Assembly: GCA_002435745.1 (NCBI GenBank)
Contig: DIWT01000016.1
Location: forward strand, 33,442 to 65,080
Length of the DNA: 31,639 bases
Reading direction: 5' to 3'
From: a bacterium UBP15_UBA6099
GTDB taxonomy: Bacteria > UBP15 > UBA6099
Shown: one piece after another, positions 27,810 through 31,639 of the stretch
How the letters are laid out: each line of letters starts with the position of its first letter
Position numbering within the stretch: position 1 is the first letter of the stretch
Notes under the pieces: model-generated
What the model saw: only the letters and a program-made list of their open reading frames with translations
What the model was told of the DNA's origin: nothing
Databases searched by the model: none
Translations under genes and position numbers: made by a program

Positions 27810-27900
27810 CATGCACAAAAGAAAGAATTTTGCGCATGGCACACAAACGGGTGGGTAAAATCAATTAAGAACCGTCATATATAGTTGTATTGATTGTGTC
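27810..27900 (+). ncRNA. Structured RNA-like element, copy B
   Basis: Hairpin 1 is CATGCACAAAA (27810-27820) and TTTTGCGCATG (27828-27838), with one A-C mismatch and a 7-nt loop starting GAAA. Then come GGCACAC and GTGGGT (27851-27856). Stem 2 is AATCAAT (27859-27865) with ATTGATT (27889-27895). Compared with copy A, the T-A pair at position 7 and the G-C pair at position 11 of hairpin 1 become C-G and A-T. It fills the gap between the convergent uvrA and HAD genes. Confidence 0.5.
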
Positions 27901-27905
27901 GGATA

Positions 27906-29123
27906 TTAAAACAGGTCTTCGAAGCGGGAAACGTCTTCCAATATGAAGTCGGGGTTGAGCGCGCGCATCTGTTCGACGGCTTCCAAGCTTTTTATGCCCG
28001 TGAGAACCACCGCCGACCGCACCCCCATCGTTCGCGCGGCGATCAGGTCGCTCAGCGAGTCCCCCACGACGAGCGTCTTCTCTCCGGTTTCTTCCGGCAG
28101 CGGCATCTTCATGTTTAAAAGCTCGTCTATCGAGGCGTCCGGATATATCGCGCGCAGGTACACGTAAGGATGCGGTTTGGCTATTGACGCCGGGCGGCCC
28201 TGCTCGGACAGATGCCTCTCAGCCTCGTGTATCTCCCTGTGCGTCGATATGTGCCGCGGGTCGAAAAAGTGATACAGCCCCCAGCTTTTCAAAGGTATCA
28301 TTATTTCGTCGTACGGCCGCCCGGTGGCGATGCCGAACTTCATCCCGGCTTCCTTCAGCAATGACAGCCCCGAAAGTATGCCGCCCAGCGGAATCACCGG
28401 CGCCTCGTACTGTATCATCCCCAGCTTGGGTATGTTGCTGATCCGCTTGTCGTTGTCCTTCAGGTATAGAAGGTCGCCGAGGTATCGTTCTTGAAAGAGC
28501 GAGACGACCAAGTCCCACAACGGGCCTCTGCGCTCGAACGCCGGGGCGTTCAGTCCCGTTCTTTCGAGCCTCCACGCGTTGACATGCCCGACGAACGCGG
28601 CCGCCCTCTTCGCCGGGTCGTCCGCCCCTCCGTTCGCCGCCTCCTCTTTCAGCCGCTTTCTCACGAACGACATGAAGTACGCGCCCAGAGAATCCATCTT
28701 CTCCATCGTCTTGCGGCGCTCCGTCAACATCGCTCCGAAAACCCCCAGCGTTTCCGGCGCGAACGCGCTTGCGAAAAGCGCCTCGACGTCCCCCTTCGGC
28801 TCCGCTTCCGATATAAGCTCGATCAGGCACAGCGCGAATGAAAAATAGGCTAAGTCCCAGTTCGTGTTTATCCCGTTGTTCCTGAGCAGCGCGATAAATG
28901 CGGGCGACACGAAATGCTCAAACGCCACCGGCGCGCCCGACTTGTGGAGCACGCTCAGCATCGTGTCGTCGATCAGCCCGACGAACTGTTTGCTGTATAG
29001 CAATTCAAGGACGGTGTGGTCGGCGGCCGACCAGTATTCGGCCTCGCCCGTTATCACGCCGTCCATATCGAATATTACGGCGTCTATCTTGTGAAATTTG
29101 TCCCTGTCGGCCTGAGTCGCCAT
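27906..29123 (-). CDS. HAD-superfamily hydrolase with large cap, last gene of the His-like operon
   Basis: The 405-residue protein has motif I FDMDGV (catalytic D19 and D21), motif II in GIATGRPYDE, the lysine of motif III in AKPHPYVYL, and motif IV VVGDSLSDLIAA, all intact. About 220 residues, far more than usual, separate motifs I and II; they are mostly helical and should form the substrate-selecting cap. The start at 29123 gives MATQADRDKFHKIDAV just before the fold, with AGGA 8 nt upstream; the frame continues upstream into the HisB-like gene but that part is low complexity. It sits 41 nt after the HisB-like gene. It may serve as the phosphatase of that pathway; the usual histidinol-phosphatase HAD is much smaller, so this is inference. 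Confidence 0.72.
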   Translation of the reverse strand: MATQADRDKFHKIDAVIFDMDGVITGEAEYWSAADHTVLELLYSKQFVGLIDDTMLSVLHKSGAPVAFEHFVSPAFIALLRNNGINTNWDLAYFSFALCLIELISEAEPKGDVEALFASAFAPETLGVFGAMLTERRKTMEKMDSLGAYFMSFVRKRLKEEAANGGADDPAKRAAAFVGHVNAWRLERTGLNAPAFERRGPLWDLVVSLFQERYLGDLLYLKDNDKRISNIPKLGMIQYEAPVIPLGGILSGLSLLKEAGMKFGIATGRPYDEIMIPLKSWGLYHFFDPRHISTHREIHEAERHLSEQGRPASIAKPHPYVYLRAIYPDASIDELLNMKMPLPEETGEKTLVVGDSLSDLIAARTMGVRSAVVLTGIKSLEAVEQMRALNPDFILEDVSRFEDLF

Positions 29124-29164
29124 CGCGCCCGTCCTGTCCTCCGCGCGCTCGCGCGCCGCCCGCC

Positions 29165-29800
29165 TCAATCCTTCTTGAGCGAGACTTTCCCCTTCACGCC
29201 GGGAGTCGTTCCGGCGCGCCACGGGCAAGGCTCGAACGCCGCCCGCAGCGCCTCGGCGAACGCCCTGAACGCGCTCTCCCAGACGTGGTGCGGGTTGTCC
29301 CCCCGCAGAAGATCAAGATGCGCGGTCGCCCTCGCCCCCTGCGCGAACCCGTCGATGAACGTCAACAGGTCCGCCTGCTGCATATCCTCCACCAGTTCCC
29401 CTCTCTCCCTCAGCGCGTCCCCTGCCACGAACAGCGCCCTGTCCTCGAAACTCACCACCGCCCGGCACATCGCCTCGTCTATGCACGCCACCGCGCTACC
29501 GCTCCCGTTTATTCCGCCCTCCAGCTCCCTCATGAACAGTTCCCTGTACGCCTCTCCCAACGACAGCCCCACGTCCTCGCATATCACGTGCGTCAGCTTG
29601 AAGTCCGGCATTTCCACTTCCACTTCGAGGTTCACGCACCCGCGCCACGATATCGTCTCCAGCATGTGGTTGAAGAACTGCAACGGCGTGTTTATCTTCT
29701 TTTTGAAGTCGGCGTCCCGCGCGCCCCGCCCAAGCTTCAGGACTATCTTGGACTCGTTGGTCTCCCGCTTCACAGTTATCATATTCGTTTTTCCGGCCAT
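29165..29800 (-). CDS. HisB-like protein (imidazoleglycerol-phosphate dehydratase fold) with altered metal site
   Basis: The 211-residue protein aligns along its whole length with imidazoleglycerol-phosphate dehydratase, step six of histidine synthesis. The second metal motif is intact (HHVWE, 171-175, in NPHHVWESAFRAF), as are FFNHML (H45) and DEA (108-110). The first metal motif, normally DHHTxED, reads THVICED (70-76): Val72 replaces a His. The usual ATHGG/ARHGG stretch is SWRGC. The family forms 24-mers with two Mn per site, so these changes should weaken one metal site. GGAGG stands 6 nt before the chosen ATG (a second ATG is at 29803). It is 45 nt behind the HisD-like gene. Either an unusual HisB or a relative with another substrate. 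Confidence 0.78.
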   Translation of the reverse strand: MAGKTNMITVKRETNESKIVLKLGRGARDADFKKKINTPLQFFNHMLETISWRGCVNLEVEVEMPDFKLTHVICEDVGLSLGEAYRELFMRELEGGINGSGSAVACIDEAMCRAVVSFEDRALFVAGDALRERGELVEDMQQADLLTFIDGFAQGARATAHLDLLRGDNPHHVWESAFRAFAEALRAAFEPCPWRAGTTPGVKGKVSLKKD

Positions 29801-29848
29801 CATCCGCCTCCGTCCGGGCGCTCCCTTCCGGGCCTCGCCCCTCGCGAG

Positions 29849-31228
29849 TTATTTTTTCTTTCCTGTTTTCTTAGGCGACGCCTTTTTCTTCGCGCCTTTT
29901 GCCCGCGCCTTCTCCGCCTTTCGCGCATCCATCCTTATCTTCACCGCCTGCGCGTGCGCCGGGAACCCCTCGTAATTCGCCAGCGTCAGCGCCCCCGGCG
30001 CCAGCGCGTCGAACCCAGACGGCGTCGCGTATCCGATCGACGTCCTCTTCAGAAAGTCGAACACCGACACGCACGAAAAGGTCCTCGCGAACCCTCCCGT
30101 CGGCAGTATCGCGTCTATGCCGAGGTTGAAGTTCCCCAGCGTTATCGGCGTGTCCGGCCCGATTAGTATCTCTCCCGCGTTCTTTATCCCGTTCACCGCC
30201 TCGACCGGGTCGAACACCAGAACTTCAAGGTGCTCCGGAGCGAACTCGTTGATAAACACTATCGACTGCGCGAGGTTGCGGGTCAGCACCGCGCCTCCGA
30301 AGCCTTCCTCTCCAAGCCCGCGAGTGGCGAACGTCCGCCTCGGCTCCGGCAACCGCTTCACCAGCGCCGGCAGCCGCTTCGACACTTCGCGGATCAGCCC
30401 CTCGCTGTCCGTCACCAGCAGCGCGGTGGAATCCGGGCCGTGCTCCTGCTCTATCAGCAGGTCCGCCGCCGCTATGTCCGGGTCCGTAGTCTCGTCCGCC
30501 AGTATTATCGACTCGCTCGGCCCCGCCGGCACTCCCACGTCCACCACTCCGAATAATATCCTTTTGGCCGCCGCCACATACGAGCTGCCCGGCCCTATCA
30601 CCTTGTCCATCTTCGGTATCTTCGCCGTTCCGTACGCCATCGCCGCTATCGACTGCGCCCCGCCCACCCGGTACACATTCTCCACTCCGCACGCCCGCGC
30701 CGCCACAAGCGTCGCCGCGTCGCATTCCCCTCCCGGCCCCGGAGGCGTGCATACTATCAGCTTCTCCACCCCCGCCGCCACCGCCGGCGCTCCCAGCATC
30801 GCCATCACCGACGGGAACGACCCCTTCCCTCTCGGCACGTACAACCCGCACGACGCTATCGGCGTTATCTTCTCCCCGGCGAAAACCCCATCCCTCACAG
30901 GCGTTATCCACAGCGCCTGCGGCATCTGCCTCTCGTGATACGTCCTTATGTTTTCAACCGCTTCCTCTATCGCCGCCACAACCTTGGCGTCCACTTTTTT
31001 GCGCGCCTCGTCGAACTCGCTTTTCCTTACCTTGAAGTCGGACGGCTTCAACTTCACCTTGTCGAACTTCTCGGTGAACTCCGCGACCGCCCTGTCTCCC
31101 CTGTCCCGCACGCCCTCCACCACCGGCCTCACCTGTTCGACGAACCCGTCTATGTCCACCTCCGCGCGTCGTAGCAGCCTGCGCTTTTCCTCGCGGCTCA
31201 TTTTGTTCCAGTCGTAAACTTTCAACAT
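29849..31228 (-). CDS. HisD-like dehydrogenase (histidinol dehydrogenase fold) lacking zinc ligands
   Basis: The 459-residue protein follows histidinol dehydrogenase throughout: ASCGLYVP, VGGAQSIAAMAYGT, PAGPSE and the catalytic pair E332-H333 in NEFAPEHLEV. In the E. coli enzyme zinc is held by Gln259, His262, Asp360 and His419. Here the matching residues are Glu260 (in IEQEHGPDS), His263, Asn366 (GNFNLG in place of GDYxxG) and His425. The following substrate-binding NH is Asp372-Ala373. Two of four zinc ligands thus differ. The start is 31228, where GGAGGA lies 5-10 nt upstream; an ATG at 31258 lacks a site. The C-terminus (about 436-459) is a Lys/Ala tail. First gene of a three-gene operon. 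HisD-fold dehydrogenases acting on other alcohols (such as HpsN) are known. Confidence 0.8.
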   Translation of the reverse strand: MLKVYDWNKMSREEKRRLLRRAEVDIDGFVEQVRPVVEGVRDRGDRAVAEFTEKFDKVKLKPSDFKVRKSEFDEARKKVDAKVVAAIEEAVENIRTYHERQMPQALWITPVRDGVFAGEKITPIASCGLYVPRGKGSFPSVMAMLGAPAVAAGVEKLIVCTPPGPGGECDAATLVAARACGVENVYRVGGAQSIAAMAYGTAKIPKMDKVIGPGSSYVAAAKRILFGVVDVGVPAGPSESIILADETTDPDIAAADLLIEQEHGPDSTALLVTDSEGLIREVSKRLPALVKRLPEPRRTFATRGLGEEGFGGAVLTRNLAQSIVFINEFAPEHLEVLVFDPVEAVNGIKNAGEILIGPDTPITLGNFNLGIDAILPTGGFARTFSCVSVFDFLKRTSIGYATPSGFDALAPGALTLANYEGFPAHAQAVKIRMDARKAEKARAKGAKKKASPKKTGKKK

Positions 31229-31256
31229 CTCGCTCCTCCATACACGCAATTCAGTC

Positions 31257-31262
31257 ATTATA
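31257..31262 (-). promoter_or_regulatory. Candidate -10 box of the HisD-like operon
   Basis: TATAAT on the minus strand, about 20 nt before the GGAGGA site. No good -35 hexamer lies at 16-18 nt, so the promoter is only tentative. Confidence 0.35.
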
Positions 31263-31341
31263 TATTAATATCCGAAAAAATCACCCTAGCCGCTCCCGGA
31301 CTTCGTTTAACCCGCATGCTCCACAGCGCAACTTCTGCCAT

Positions 31342-31443
31342 GAGCCGGTTTTGTAATGAACGAAGTTCAGCAAAACCGGCGCATCGAGAGTTTTTTTGGA
31401 AGGGACGCGGGGAAACCTATTTTTGCTAAAAAATGGTTTCCCC
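31342..31443. repeat. Two-hairpin repeat, full copy
   Basis: Hairpin 1: GCCGGTTTTG (31344-31353) with CAAAACCGGC (31371-31380), containing an inner TGAAC/GTTCA stem. A linker holding GCATCGAGAGTTTTTTTGG and GGAAGGG follows. Hairpin 2: GGGGAAACC (31409-31417) with GGTTTCCCC (31435-31443), loop A/T-rich. No ORF. It has the same plan as 91-182. Confidence 0.7.
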
Positions 31444-31478
31444 GCAAAACCATCTTAAACCCGAATAACCCAATATTA

Positions 31479-31512
31479 GAGGTTTTCGTCTTCGGCGATT
31501 GAAGAAAAAACC
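31479..31512. repeat. Hairpin in the spacer between the two repeat copies
   Basis: AGGTTTT and GTCTTC pair with GAAGA and AAAACCT around a GGCGATT loop, with small bulges. It may be part of the 201-bp repeating unit, which cannot be checked because the next spacer lies outside the window. Confidence 0.4.
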
Positions 31513-31542
31513 TTCAAAACCAGATAATTTCCATTCCGCCAA

Positions 31543-31639
31543 GAGCCGGTTTTGTAATGAACGAAGTTCAGCAAAACCGGCGCATCGAGAGTTTTTTTGG
31601 AAGGGGCGCGGGGAAACCTATTTTTGCAAAAAATGGTTT
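31543..31639. repeat. Two-hairpin repeat, second copy cut by the window end
   Basis: Identical to 31342-31439 except for one A/G substitution and one missing T. The offset between copies is 201 bp. The window ends within hairpin 2. Confidence 0.75.

Noticed and set aside
28898..30166. Long plus-strand ORF (422 codons) opposite the HAD, HisB-like and HisD-like genes
   Set aside because: Arg/Pro-rich low-complexity translation with no family resemblance; a shadow of GC-rich coding DNA on the other strand.
31342..31639. Repeat array at the right end as a CRISPR
   Set aside because: Blocks of about 98 bp with internal hairpins and a spacer of about 100 bp do not fit CRISPR repeat and spacer sizes; no cas genes.

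Overview
The window is a GC-rich bacterial segment with 17 protein-coding genes and no rRNA or tRNA that I can recognise. I cannot name the organism. Secreted proteins with dockerin, MopE-type DxDxDG motifs and Ig-like modules, a REC-PilZ protein, and enzymes that drift from their textbook motifs suggest an uncultivated lineage with a didermic, environmental, biopolymer-degrading lifestyle. That placement is inference. Both ends of the window lie in or beside repeats, as is common for a metagenomic contig.

Layout. Positions 1-368 hold hairpin elements and a likely promoter. A GH38 alpha-mannosidase (369-3518, +) is followed by a promoter driving a pseudopilin-like membrane protein and a zinc carboxypeptidase (3632-5051, +). 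A gene-poor stretch (5052-5637) holds a 68-bp MITE-like element, a structured-RNA-like element and a bidirectional terminator. Next come three secreted-protein genes on the minus strand: a dockerin protein, an HExxH metalloprotease and a 2166-residue Ig-like protein (5638-15503). The protease and the giant protein share a C-terminal domain of almost identical length. Positions 15803-21090 (minus) carry a GNAT acetyltransferase, an aconitase co-transcribed with a REC-PilZ protein, and a Tat-signal radical SAM enzyme of the AmmeMemoRadiSam type. This last gene diverges from a GHMP sugar kinase overlapping a HAD phosphatase (21254-23100, +).

A lower-GC toxin-antitoxin island follows (ImmA/IrrE-type XRE antitoxin/protease plus DUF4411 PIN-like toxin, 23175-24826), then a divergent UvrA (24906-27755). 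A second copy of the structured-RNA-like element sits at 27810-27900. The right end is a minus-strand operon, HisD-like then HisB-like then HAD (31228 down to 27906), in which the two histidine-enzyme homologues have lost residues normally essential for metal binding. A 201-bp-period repeat closes the window.

Most notable: the divergent HisD/HisB/HAD operon; the two covarying RNA-like elements, each between convergent genes; the shared C-terminal domain of the secreted proteins; the pseudo-receiver joined to an intact PilZ motif; and the two-hairpin repeat family found at both ends of the window.
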